The position numbers and the translations under genes were made by a program. Source: Flavobacteriales bacterium UBA6969 (GTDB lineage: Bacteria; Bacteroidota; Bacteroidia; Flavobacteriales_D; Sanyastnellaceae). Taken from it: DNA of 12,128 nt. Below are positions 1 to 6,770 of this stretch, one piece after another. The stretch covers positions 1 to 12,128 of the forward strand of contig DJYV01000004.1 in assembly GCA_002448555.1 (NCBI GenBank), read 5' to 3'. The notes under the pieces are model-generated. The model saw only the letters and a program-made list of their open reading frames with translations. It was not told the DNA's origin and ran no database searches. Position 1 is the stretch's first letter. Every line of letters begins with the position of its first letter.

Positions 1-1
1 T

Positions 2-83
2 ACCCGGGTGGCGAAATTGGTAGACGCGCAGTCTTCAGGCGGCTGTGCCTTCGGGCGTGCTGGTTCGAGTCCAGTTCCGGGTA
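2..83 (+). tRNA. tRNA-Leu (anticodon CAG)
   Basis: A complete class II tRNA cloverleaf can be folded by hand. The acceptor stem pairs 2-8 (ACCCGGG) with 76-82 (TCCGGGT), with A83 as discriminator. The anticodon stem is 29-33/41-45 around the loop TTCAGGC, which places anticodon CAG at 36-38, reading CUG leucine codons. The long variable arm expected of tRNA-Leu is present: GCC/GGC closed by a TTCG tetraloop (47-56). The T arm is 59-63/71-75... with loop TTCGAGT (64-70). The 3' CCA is not encoded, since CTG follows the discriminator; it would be added by the CCA-adding enzyme. Its promoter lies upstream of the window. Confidence 0.96.
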
Positions 84-86
84 CTG

Positions 87-118
87 AAAAAGCTTTGGCG
101 CAGCCAGGGCTTTTTTTT
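87..118 (+). terminator. Intrinsic terminator of the tRNA-Leu transcript
   Basis: An 8-bp stem pairs 92-99 (GCTTTGGC) with 103-110 (GCCAGGGC), including two G-U pairs, around a 3-nt loop, and is followed at once by eight T residues (111-118). The A-run at 87-91 can also pair with the T-run and lengthen the stem. It starts 4 nt after the tRNA, so it should separate tRNA transcription from the downstream gene. The stretch 119-192 holds only a weak 5-bp hairpin (133-137/145-149) that I do not interpret. Confidence 0.85.
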
Positions 119-192
119 CGCCGCTCAAGCAAGTGCGGACTCCACGCACGGATTCTAATGCGCAACCCCTCCATTTCACTGTGTAAGCGGCT

Positions 193-200
193 TATCTTTG
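193..200 (+). promoter_or_regulatory. -7 promoter element of the DAHP synthase gene
   Basis: TATCTTTG is an exact match to the Bacteroidota sigma factor -7 consensus TAnnTTTG. It ends 4 nt before the GTG start at 205. In this phylum transcription usually begins a few bases after this element, so the predicted mRNA starts at or next to the start codon. I see no clear TTG -33 element at the usual distance. Confidence 0.7.
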
Positions 201-204
201 TAGA

Positions 205-1305
205 GTGGTTACCAACAACCCCATCGGCGCACCGCTCGACACCTCCATCACTGGAGTAAAAAGGCCCTTTCTAATCAGCGGTCCCTGCAGTGCCGAATCT
301 GAGCAGCAAGTACTGGACACTGCGCGTGCTTTGCAGCATACAGGTATTCATTTATTTCGAGCAGGGGTTTGGAAACCACGCACACGACCCAATGCATTTG
401 AAGGCATCGGGGAACCGGCTCTGCAATGGCTTACAGCCGCGCGGCGAGAAACCGGCATCCCCGTAGCAACCGAAGTGGCCAACACCCAGCACGTTGAAGC
501 GTGTTTGAAGGCGGGCATTGATGTGCTGTGGATCGGAGCCCGCACCACGGTGAGTCCCTTTGCCGTTCAAGAAATCGCCACGGCTCTCCAAGGAACCAAC
601 GTACCGGTTTTTGTCAAGAACCCCATGCACGCTGACCTGCCGTTGTGGATAGGCGCCATTGAACGGGTGCGCAAAGCAACAGATGCGCCAGTTTGGGCCA
701 TACACCGGGGATTCAGTCGCTACGGTCAACAGGAATACCGCAATGCACCGATGTGGGAAATCGCCATCGCCCTGCAAATGGCCATGCCCGATTTGAACAT
801 CATATGCGATCCAAGCCACATTGCCGGCAAGCGGGAACTCCTTGAACGCGTGGCTCAGAAAGCCATGGATCTGGGCATGCACGGCTTGATGATGGAAAGC
901 CACTGCCAGCCAGAGGCGGCGATGAGCGATTCCGACCAGCAGGTCACCCCTGCTGGGTTCGAAGCGTTGATTCAAGGGCTGACCATCCGCGACGCCCACA
1001 CCGGACCCTCCGATCCGGCCAACCTCGAGGCCTTGCGATTGCAGATGGACTCCATTGACGAACAAGTCATCGAGCTGCTGCAAACCCGCATGAACTTGGC
1101 ACGCGAAATCGGTCAGTACAAAAAGAACCACGGTATGACCATCCTGCAGATGCAACGCTGGAAGGAGGTATTCAAGACCCGTGGCGCCTGGGCACAAGCA
1201 GCAGGCCTGGGCCCAGAATTCATTGAAACCTACCTCGAACAGGTTCACAAAGAGAGCATCCGCGTGCAAAACGAAGAGATGTCTCAAAAAAAATACGGAA
1301 AATAA
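205..1305 (+). CDS. Bifunctional 3-deoxy-7-phosphoheptulonate synthase / chorismate mutase (AroQ type)
   Basis: This cytosolic bifunctional enzyme condenses phosphoenolpyruvate and erythrose 4-phosphate to DAHP, the first shikimate-pathway step, and converts chorismate to prephenate, the first step towards Phe and Tyr. Residues about 20-260 are a type I (KDO8P-synthase-like) DAHP synthase: GPCSAES at 26-32, KPRT at 57-60, GARTT at 111-115, KNP at 138-140, HRGF at 167-170, DPSH at 202-205 and ESH at 231-233. Residues about 272-360 are an all-helical AroQ chorismate mutase with R278, R295 and K306 in the positions of the family's active-site residues. The order DAHPS then mutase and the 366-aa length are typical of Bacteroidota. 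The start is GTG 205: an in-frame TAA lies at 184-186 and no other ATG, GTG or TTG occurs before the conserved GPCSA motif. No Shine-Dalgarno is visible and the promoter element sits 4 nt upstream. The gene stands alone between a tRNA terminator and a convergent operon. Confidence 0.95.
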   Translation: MVTNNPIGAPLDTSITGVKRPFLISGPCSAESEQQVLDTARALQHTGIHLFRAGVWKPRTRPNAFEGIGEPALQWLTAARRETGIPVATEVANTQHVEACLKAGIDVLWIGARTTVSPFAVQEIATALQGTNVPVFVKNPMHADLPLWIGAIERVRKATDAPVWAIHRGFSRYGQQEYRNAPMWEIAIALQMAMPDLNIICDPSHIAGKRELLERVAQKAMDLGMHGLMMESHCQPEAAMSDSDQQVTPAGFEALIQGLTIRDAHTGPSDPANLEALRLQMDSIDEQVIELLQTRMNLAREIGQYKKNHGMTILQMQRWKEVFKTRGAWAQAAGLGPEFIETYLEQVHKESIRVQNEEMSQKKYGK

Positions 1306-1327
1306 AATACTGTAAATCAGTATTTTA
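1303..1327 (+). repeat. Perfect 10-bp inverted repeat over the stop codon
   Basis: TAAAATACTG (1303-1312) and CAGTATTTTA (1318-1327) are perfect reverse complements around a 5-nt loop (TAAAT). The left arm begins with the TAA stop of the DAHP synthase/chorismate mutase gene. The A+T-rich arms end in TTTTA, so it may act as a weak terminator or as an mRNA 3'-end stabiliser. A T8 run follows at 1342-1349. A stronger terminator lies further downstream at 1451-1487. Confidence 0.55.
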
Positions 1328-1364
1328 ACCTGGATTCTCGATTTTTTTTCAGAAAAGTGTAACC

Positions 1365-1393
1365 AAAAAAGAGCTGCCCCCGTAATAGCAGTT
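1365..1393 (-). terminator. Probable intrinsic terminator for the purB-ABC-DUF983 operon
   Basis: Read on the minus strand, AACTGC (1393-1388) pairs with GCAGCT (1377-1372), with one G-U pair, around a 10-nt loop. One C and then six T (1370-1365) follow. It lies about 110 nt past the stop of the DUF983 gene. The same region folds on the plus strand too, because AACCAAAA (1361-1368) and TTTTGGTT (1397-1404) flank it as an 8-bp outer helix; a plus-strand structural role is therefore possible. Confidence 0.55.
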
Positions 1394-1450
1394 AGGTTTT
1401 GGTTTTGCCACGCTCGAATTGAGCGTAAATGAATCAGGCGATTTGGTGAG

Positions 1451-1487
1451 AAGGGGTCCCTCAACGGAGGGGCCCCTTTGATTTTTT
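1451..1487 (+). terminator. Strong intrinsic terminator downstream of the DAHP synthase gene
   Basis: A 12-bp stem pairs AAGGGGTCCCTC (1451-1462) with GAGGGGCCCCTT (1467-1478), with one G-U pair, around the 4-nt loop AACG. The T-run 1482-1487 follows on the plus strand. There is no matching T-run on the other side, so it works in the plus direction. It would end transcripts reading through from 205-1305, about 145 nt past that stop codon. Confidence 0.8.
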
Positions 1488-1501
1488 AGGCCCATCGGGT
1501 T

Positions 1502-1891
1502 TCACCTATTTCGCGTGAACATGGGCAGCCAGATCGAACGGCTCAAACGCATCAGCACAGGCATCAAAACCACCAGCAGCACAATTCCTGTAGTCAGGAA
1601 AAACGGCACGTCTTCGAAAAACGAAAAAGCCATCCAACCCCACCAATCGAAACACGTGAGGGCCACAAACAGCGCAATCCACAGCGCCACAGTCAGCGCA
1701 TAAGACACATAAGCGGCGCCAAAATAAAACCCCGGTTCACGTGCAAAGTCTTCCGCACATACTGTGCATTCCGCGGGCATTTCGCTCACGCGTTTGAGGT
1801 CATAGGCATGGGAATTGAATAGCCGACCCTCGTAGCATTTGGGGCAACGGTTGTTCAGCAATGCTCCCAAACGGGTTTTTCTCGGAGGCAT
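1502..1891 (-). CDS. DUF983 family zinc-ribbon membrane protein
   Basis: This 129-aa protein matches the DUF983 pattern: an N-terminal CPKC (16-19) followed by an LF motif, a second pair CTVC (42-45) that would complete a zinc ribbon, and two hydrophobic segments at about 56-80 and 98-118. It is predicted to be an inner-membrane protein with a cytosolic zinc-binding head. The family has no established function. The ATG start is 8 nt after the stop of the ABC exporter gene on the same strand, so it is the last gene of the purB operon. No Shine-Dalgarno is evident. A minus-strand terminator lies downstream at 1393-1365. Confidence 0.85.
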   Translation of the reverse strand: MPPRKTRLGALLNNRCPKCYEGRLFNSHAYDLKRVSEMPAECTVCAEDFAREPGFYFGAAYVSYALTVALWIALFVALTCFDWWGWMAFSFFEDVPFFLTTGIVLLVVLMPVLMRLSRSIWLPMFTRNR

Positions 1892-1899
1892 GGATTTGA

Positions 1900-3717
1900 T
1901 CAGTTGAAATCTTGCATGATCACCAAGCGGTGGTACAGGCCCTCCTGCGCCATAAGTTCTTCGTGGGTCCCAGACTCGCAGATGCGGCCCTGGTCGAGCA
2001 CAAGGATCTTATCGGCATGGCGTATGGTGCTCAAGCGGTGAGCCACAACCAAGCTGGTTCGTCCCTTCATCAATCGACCGATAGCCTCCTGCACCTTCTG
2101 CTCCGAAGCTGTGTCCAGCGCCGAGGTGGCCTCATCCAGCAACAGCACCGGCGGATCCTTGTAAAGGGCGCGAGCAATACTCAAGCGTTGGCGCTGACCG
2201 CCACTCAGCTTGCCGCCGCCATCTCCCACATTCGCCTCCCATTGGCCCTCCATCGCCTCGATGAATTCCCGGGCATTGGCCGCTTCGGCAGCCGCCTCCA
2301 GCCGCTGTTGCTCCACCTTCCCTCCAGCCAGCGAATTTAGGTCAATGTTCTGCGCTACAGATGCATTGAAAATGCGGGATTCCTGGGTAACCAAGCCCAT
2401 TTGTGCTCGGAAACCGGAAACGTCAAAAGTGCTGATATCGTTACCATCCCAAGCGATTCGCCCCTCTTGGATGTCATAAAAACGGGCCAGCAAGTGCATC
2501 AAGGTCGTCTTGCCGGAACCGCTCGGGCCGACCAGCGCAACCGTTTCTCCCTTTTTGACCTCAAACGACACCTCCTTCAACACCGGTTCGGCGCCGTAAG
2601 CAAAGGTGATCTTCTCGAAGCGGATCTCAGACTCCAGCGGTTGGGCCTCAGCAGTGCCTGCGTTGACCTCTTCCGCGGCATCCAGTATTTCGTCCAATCG
2701 ATCCAACGACGCCGCTCCTTTTTGGATGCGAAACCACCCGTCGCTGATGGAGCGGGCCGGTGGGATGATCTGCGAAAACACCACCAAATACCCAATGAAC
2801 CAATCTCCGGTCAATCCACCTTCTCCACTCAACACGAGCTTGCCCCCAAACCAAAGCAACACCGCCATCACCGTCAATGAAACGGTTTCCGAGACCGGGG
2901 AAGAGAGGTATTCGCGCTTATACAGCCGGCGCATTAATTTGAAAAACCGTTGGTTCGACGCGTCAAACCGGCGGTGAAAACGGTCTTCGGCGTGAAATGC
3001 CTTGACCACGGCAATGCCCGCGAGGGTTTCCTCCAAAATCGAAACCAGCCCGCCCAGCTCCTCCTTCCCTTTGCGAGCGGCGTACTTCAAGCTCTTCGCA
3101 ATGCGGCTGATGACGTATCCGCTCAACGGCAGGAACAGAATGGAGAACAAGGTCAATTCCCAGCTCAGGTAGAACAACGTGCCCAACGAGACCAAAATGG
3201 CGATGGGTGCCTTGAAGAGGATTTCAACGGTGCCGATGATGCTGAACTCGACCTCCATCAAATCGTTGGTCATGCGGCTGATGGCATCGCCTTTGCGCGC
3301 ATCGGAATACCATGCCATGGGCAATTTCAGCACCTTTACGTACATCGCATTCCGCAAATCCCGGCTGACCCCCGTTCGGATTGTCGCGAGCGAGAACAAC
3401 GCCGTATAACCGACGGCATTCTTCAATACGGTGACCAACACGATGCCCAGACAGATGCACAGCAGGGCAGCTTCCGTTCCAACGGACTGAACAAAGGAAT
3501 CGAACTGTCCGCTCAAGCGTTCGATTCCGCCGGCGTCCGCTGGCAACTCAACCGCCACATCAGCGGAAGTCCCGCCGAACAAAATCCTCAGAAATGGAAC
3601 TACGCTGAGAAATGTGATGAGGGACAAAAAAGCATTCAGGATGTTGCAAACAATGTTCACCGCCAAGTTGGCCTTGTACGGCAACACATACCGAATCAAC
3701 TCCCGCAATCGCTTCAA
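1900..3717 (-). CDS. MsbA-like ABC exporter, fused membrane and ATPase domains
   Basis: This 605-aa half-transporter should act as a homodimer in the inner membrane, driving export or flipping of a lipid or hydrophobic substrate with ATP. Residues about 15-325 are the six-helix exporter membrane domain. Residues about 365-605 are the ATPase: Walker A GPSGSGKT (397-404), Q-loop Q445, signature LSGGQ (504-508), Walker B VLLLDE (524-529) and switch H560. All catalytic motifs are intact. The family resemblance is to MsbA/BmrA-type proteins, but the substrate cannot be read from the sequence. The start is TTG at 3717-3715, one base after the purB stop: an in-frame stop at 3732-3730 excludes anything much longer, and AAGGA (3730-3726) gives a Shine-Dalgarno sequence 8 nt upstream. 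Translation is probably coupled to purB. Confidence 0.9.
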   Translation of the reverse strand: MKRLRELIRYVLPYKANLAVNIVCNILNAFLSLITFLSVVPFLRILFGGTSADVAVELPADAGGIERLSGQFDSFVQSVGTEAALLCICLGIVLVTVLKNAVGYTALFSLATIRTGVSRDLRNAMYVKVLKLPMAWYSDARKGDAISRMTNDLMEVEFSIIGTVEILFKAPIAILVSLGTLFYLSWELTLFSILFLPLSGYVISRIAKSLKYAARKGKEELGGLVSILEETLAGIAVVKAFHAEDRFHRRFDASNQRFFKLMRRLYKREYLSSPVSETVSLTVMAVLLWFGGKLVLSGEGGLTGDWFIGYLVVFSQIIPPARSISDGWFRIQKGAASLDRLDEILDAAEEVNAGTAEAQPLESEIRFEKITFAYGAEPVLKEVSFEVKKGETVALVGPSGSGKTTLMHLLARFYDIQEGRIAWDGNDISTFDVSGFRAQMGLVTQESRIFNASVAQNIDLNSLAGGKVEQQRLEAAAEAANAREFIEAMEGQWEANVGDGGGKLSGGQRQRLSIARALYKDPPVLLLDEATSALDTASEQKVQEAIGRLMKGRTSLVVAHRLSTIRHADKILVLDQGRICESGTHEELMAQEGLYHRLVIMQDFN

Positions 3718-3718
3718 A

Positions 3719-5095
3719 TCAATGGTCCTTCAATCCGTCCACCAACTGGGCAGACAGCCCAATGTAATTACTGGGGGATAAACGATGGAGTTCCTGCTTT
3801 ATTTCCTCCGACACGTCCAGCGTCTGGATAAACGCCTGGATGCTCTCCTCCGTAATAGCCGTGTTTTGACGCGTCAACGCTTTGAGGGCCTCATAGGGCT
3901 TGGGGTACCCTTCCCGGCGCAAGATGGTCTGAATGCCTTCGGCTACAATGGCCCAATTGGCATCGAGGTCCGCTTGGATTGCGGCCGTATTCAACAACAA
4001 CTTGCCCAATCCCTTTTGCAATGATTGCAACGCCACCAAGCTGTGACCAAGGGGCACGCTTAGGTTCCGCAACACCGTCGAGTCCGTGAGGTCACGCTGC
4101 AGTCGGCTGATGGGTAACTTTTCTGCAAAGTGCTGCAACACGGCATTGGACACCCCCCAATTGCCTTCGGCATTTTCAAAGTCGATGGGATTCACTTTGT
4201 GGGGCATCGCGCTGCTGCCCACCTCACCGGCCTTGATTTTTTGCTTGAAGTACTCGTAGCTGATGTACGTCCAAACATCTTTGCACAGGTCCATCAAAAT
4301 GACTTGAATCCGTCGGACGGTATCGCACCATTCGGCCAGCCCGTCATAGTGTTCGATTTGCGTGGTGATCTGGCTGCGTGTCAAGCCGAGGCCCTCACCG
4401 ACAAACCGGTTGGAAAAGGCGACCCAATCTGCGTTCGGATACGCCGCCAAGTGGGCGTTGAACTGGCCTGTCGCTCCACCGAACTTGGCCGGATAGTCCA
4501 AGGCCTTCAATTTCGCGAGCTGCACATCCAAGCGGTCCACAAACACAGCCCACTCCTTGCCCAACGTGACCGGGGATGCCGGCTGGCCGTGGGTACGCGC
4601 CAAGATCGGAATGTCTCGCCATTCCCGCGCCTGCGCGAGCAGCGTGGCACGCATCTCATCGAGGTACGGAATGAACACTTCTTGGGTAGCGCGCTTGAGT
4701 GAAAGCGGAATGGCCGTGTTGTTGACGTCTTGGGAGGTCAAGCCAAAGTGGACAAATTCCTGAATCGCTCCGCACCCCAATTCGGTCATGCGCTCCTTGA
4801 TGAAGTACTCCACCGCCTTCACATCGTGGTTGGTGACGCGTTCGAAGGCTTTGATTTTCTCTGCATCTGCTTCGGAAAAGGCGGTGTAAATGGACCGGAG
4901 GTCTTGCAGCGTTTGGGGTTCCAACGCAGGCAAATTCAACGCGGGCTCACCAACCAATGCGATGAAGTACTCCACCTCCACTTCGACTCGGTATTTCATG
5001 AGGCCCCACTCCGATAGGTAAGGCGCCAGCGCAGCGGTTTTGTTTCGGTAACGGCCGTCAATGGGAGAAAGGGCTGTGAGTTCGTTCAACTGCAT
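3719..5095 (-). CDS. purB: Adenylosuccinate lyase
   Basis: This 458-aa cytosolic enzyme cleaves SAICAR to AICAR and adenylosuccinate to AMP, both with release of fumarate, in purine synthesis. The fumarase/aspartase superfamily signature with the flexible catalytic serine loop is present as SSAMPHKVNPIDFENAEGN. The N-terminal LSPIDGRY motif and the conserved TSQDVNNT and ARTHGQPASP segments are typical of the E. coli-type PurB, as is the length. The ATG start is followed at once by conserved sequence. It leads the operon purB - ABC exporter - DUF983. An exact TAnnTTTG promoter element lies 22 nt before the start, giving a short leader of about 18 nt without a Shine-Dalgarno sequence. Confidence 0.97.
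   Translation of the reverse strand: MQLNELTALSPIDGRYRNKTAALAPYLSEWGLMKYRVEVEVEYFIALVGEPALNLPALEPQTLQDLRSIYTAFSEADAEKIKAFERVTNHDVKAVEYFIKERMTELGCGAIQEFVHFGLTSQDVNNTAIPLSLKRATQEVFIPYLDEMRATLLAQAREWRDIPILARTHGQPASPVTLGKEWAVFVDRLDVQLAKLKALDYPAKFGGATGQFNAHLAAYPNADWVAFSNRFVGEGLGLTRSQITTQIEHYDGLAEWCDTVRRIQVILMDLCKDVWTYISYEYFKQKIKAGEVGSSAMPHKVNPIDFENAEGNWGVSNAVLQHFAEKLPISRLQRDLTDSTVLRNLSVPLGHSLVALQSLQKGLGKLLLNTAAIQADLDANWAIVAEGIQTILRREGYPKPYEALKALTRQNTAITEESIQAFIQTLDVSEEIKQELHRLSPSNYIGLSAQLVDGLKDH
3726..3730 (-). promoter_or_regulatory. Shine-Dalgarno sequence that fixes the TTG start of the ABC exporter
   Basis: AAGGA on the minus strand lies inside the last codons of purB, 8 nt before the TTG start codon. 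It is the clearest Shine-Dalgarno sequence I found at any start in this window. It supports the TTG start and coupled initiation, with ribosomes finishing purB restarting one base later. Confidence 0.65.
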
Positions 5096-5117
5096 GAAAG
5101 CGGGCGTTTGTGAGGGA

Positions 5118-5125
5118 CAAAAATA
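5118..5125 (-). promoter_or_regulatory. -7 promoter element of the purB operon
   Basis: On the minus strand TATTTTTG (5125-5118) matches TAnnTTTG exactly, 22 nt upstream of the purB ATG. It lies in the 76-bp divergent spacer between purB and the HMA-MauE gene. The -33 region has no good TTG; the nearest match is too close. Confidence 0.6.
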
Positions 5126-5171
5126 CGGCTGATTTCAACGCGTTTCACCCGAATTCCTCGAACTTCGCATC

Positions 5172-5885
5172 ATGAAATCCACGTTCACAATCGACGGCAT
5201 GACGTGCAGCGGTTGCGCGGCAAAAGTGACCTACACGTTGCAGCAAATCGATTCCGTCTCTGAAGTGGCCGTGGACCTCGATGCGAAGCAAGCGATCCTT
5301 ACAGCTGGGCGTTCTATTGACCTCGCCGAAGTCGCAGCAGAATTAGCACCACATCCGAAGTATTCGGTTCGTACCAGCGCCTCCAATGCGGTGGCATCTG
5401 GCCTCAAACCCATCCATTGGCGGACGTATTGGCCGCTCATTTTAATCGGCCTGTTCATCTCGGTTGTAGCCACCGGAATCACGTGGCAAACCACAGGCAC
5501 CATGACAACGTGGATGGAATGCTTCATGGGCGGGTTCTTCTTGGTTTTTTCGTTCTTCAAGTTCCTCGACATTCGCGGTTTTGCTGCGAGTTATCGGTCG
5601 TACGACCTCTTGGCCAAGGCCGTGCCCGCGTACGGCTTCATTTATCCGTTCCTCGAACTGGCCTTGGGCTTAGCATGGGCATTTGAAGGCGGCACCTACC
5701 GCGTCGCCCTCAGCACGGTGGTGTTGATGGGGTTCAGTGCCATTGGTGTCATCGCGGCGGTAACCCGCAAACAGCAAATTCAATGTGCCTGCCTCGGCAC
5801 CGTGTTCAACCTGCCAATGAGCACAGTGACCATCGTTGAGGACCTGCTCATGGTCGCCATGGCTGGAGCCCTTCTTCTTCCCTAA
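5172..5885 (+). CDS. HMA domain fused to a MauE/DoxX-like redox-associated membrane protein
   Basis: This 237-aa protein has two parts. Residues 1-70 are a heavy-metal-associated domain with the GMTCSGC motif (C12, C15) that binds soft metal ions such as Cu(I). Residues about 86-237 form a membrane domain with hydrophobic segments near 88-106, 115-131, 150-170, 177-197 and 222-237, ending in the MauE-like conserved stretch CACLGTVFNLP (205-215). MauE-type proteins are linked to periplasmic disulfide or redox maturation, so a role in metal handling or thiol redox at the inner membrane is inferred. The specific function is unknown. It is divergent from purB, and the hydrolase gene follows 9 nt after the stop. 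Its promoter is unclear: only GAACTTCG, two mismatches from the -7 consensus, lies 4 nt before the ATG. Confidence 0.87.
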   Translation: MKSTFTIDGMTCSGCAAKVTYTLQQIDSVSEVAVDLDAKQAILTAGRSIDLAEVAAELAPHPKYSVRTSASNAVASGLKPIHWRTYWPLILIGLFISVVATGITWQTTGTMTTWMECFMGGFFLVFSFFKFLDIRGFAASYRSYDLLAKAVPAYGFIYPFLELALGLAWAFEGGTYRVALSTVVLMGFSAIGVIAAVTRKQQIQCACLGTVFNLPMSTVTIVEDLLMVAMAGALLLP

Positions 5886-5894
5886 ATTTTCACC

Positions 5895-6764
5895 ATGCAA
5901 CTCCACACCATCCACACCGGAAACTTCATGTTGGACGGCGGCGCCATGTTCGGCGTCGTGCCGAAGTCGCTGTGGTCCCGGCACATGACAGCCGACGCGA
6001 ACAACCTGTGTTCTTGGGCGATGCGGTGTTTGCTGGTTGAAAACGGGGACAACCTACTGCTCGTGGATACAGGCATCGGTTCGAAGCAATCGGAAAAATT
6101 CTTCAGCCACTACCACCTGCACGGCGACGACTCACTTGATCGCTCACTCGCTGCGCGCGGGTTTTCCAGAGCTGACATCACGGATGTGTTGCTCACGCAC
6201 CTGCACTTCGATCATGTAGGCGGTGCGGTGGAGCGCGACGCCAACGGATTGCTCAAGCCGGCGTTCCCCAATGCGCAGTTCTGGACCTGCGAGCGGCATT
6301 GGGATTGGGCGATGAACCCCAACCCACGTGAAAAGGCCAGCTTCTTGAGCGAAAACCTCCTGCCTTTGGAAGAAAGCGGTCAATTGCGTTTCATCGACCG
6401 CGACGGACGTTGGAACCGTGAACCATTCGGCGAGCGGTTCCCGGGATTGGACATCTTCTTTGCCGATGGCCACACCGAAAGCCAAATGCTCCCCGTTGTC
6501 TCGTACCGGGGAACGCGTGTGGCTTATATGGCAGACCTAACCCCTGCTGCTCCACACCTGCCCATGGCCTGGGTCATCGGGTACGACACCCGCCCGCTGC
6601 TCACCATGGAAGAAAAGGCCTTGTTCTTGGATCAGGCCCACCGGGAAGATTGGATGTTGTTTTTTGAGCACGACGCTGTGAACGCCTGCTGCCGTCTGGA
6701 ATCCACTGAAAAAGGAATTCGAGCTACCGGCCTCGCTCCCAGCTTTGAAGAAGCTTGGGGCTGA
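5895..6764 (+). CDS. Metallo-beta-lactamase-fold hydrolase, AHL-lactonase-like
   Basis: This 289-aa protein has the full set of dinuclear metal ligands of the MBL fold: THLHFDH (H102, H104, D106, H107), H193 in DGHTESQ, D214 in ADLTP and H259 in FFEHD. The layout, with an N-terminal cap before the VDTGIG strand and a single late histidine, resembles N-acyl-homoserine lactonase-type hydrolases of the AiiA/YtnP kind. The true substrate could be another lactone or ester. There is no signal peptide, so it is cytosolic. It starts 9 nt after the HMA-MauE stop and is probably in the same transcript. The sequence TAAATTTT (5883-5890), one mismatch from TAnnTTTG, ends 4 nt before the ATG and could be an internal promoter. 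It converges on pyrD with only 6 bp between the stops. Confidence 0.9.
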   Translation: MQLHTIHTGNFMLDGGAMFGVVPKSLWSRHMTADANNLCSWAMRCLLVENGDNLLLVDTGIGSKQSEKFFSHYHLHGDDSLDRSLAARGFSRADITDVLLTHLHFDHVGGAVERDANGLLKPAFPNAQFWTCERHWDWAMNPNPREKASFLSENLLPLEESGQLRFIDRDGRWNREPFGERFPGLDIFFADGHTESQMLPVVSYRGTRVAYMADLTPAAPHLPMAWVIGYDTRPLLTMEEKALFLDQAHREDWMLFFEHDAVNACCRLESTEKGIRATGLAPSFEEAWG

Positions 6765-6770
6765 ACCCGT

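Noticed and set aside
8..259. An 83-codon open frame starting inside the tRNA-Leu
   Set aside because: It is a translation of the tRNA, its terminator and spacer. The KLVDAQSSG-type start is a well-known spurious product of tRNA-Leu genes.
352..1464. A 370-codon minus-strand frame opposite the DAHP synthase gene
   Set aside because: The plus-strand product is an unmistakable bifunctional enzyme. The antisense translation has no family features and arises from GC-rich codon bias.
2950..3831. A 293-codon plus-strand frame opposite the ABC exporter
   Set aside because: It is antisense to the conserved membrane domain and runs across the purB junction; its translation is Gln/Arg-rich low complexity with no promoter or family signal.
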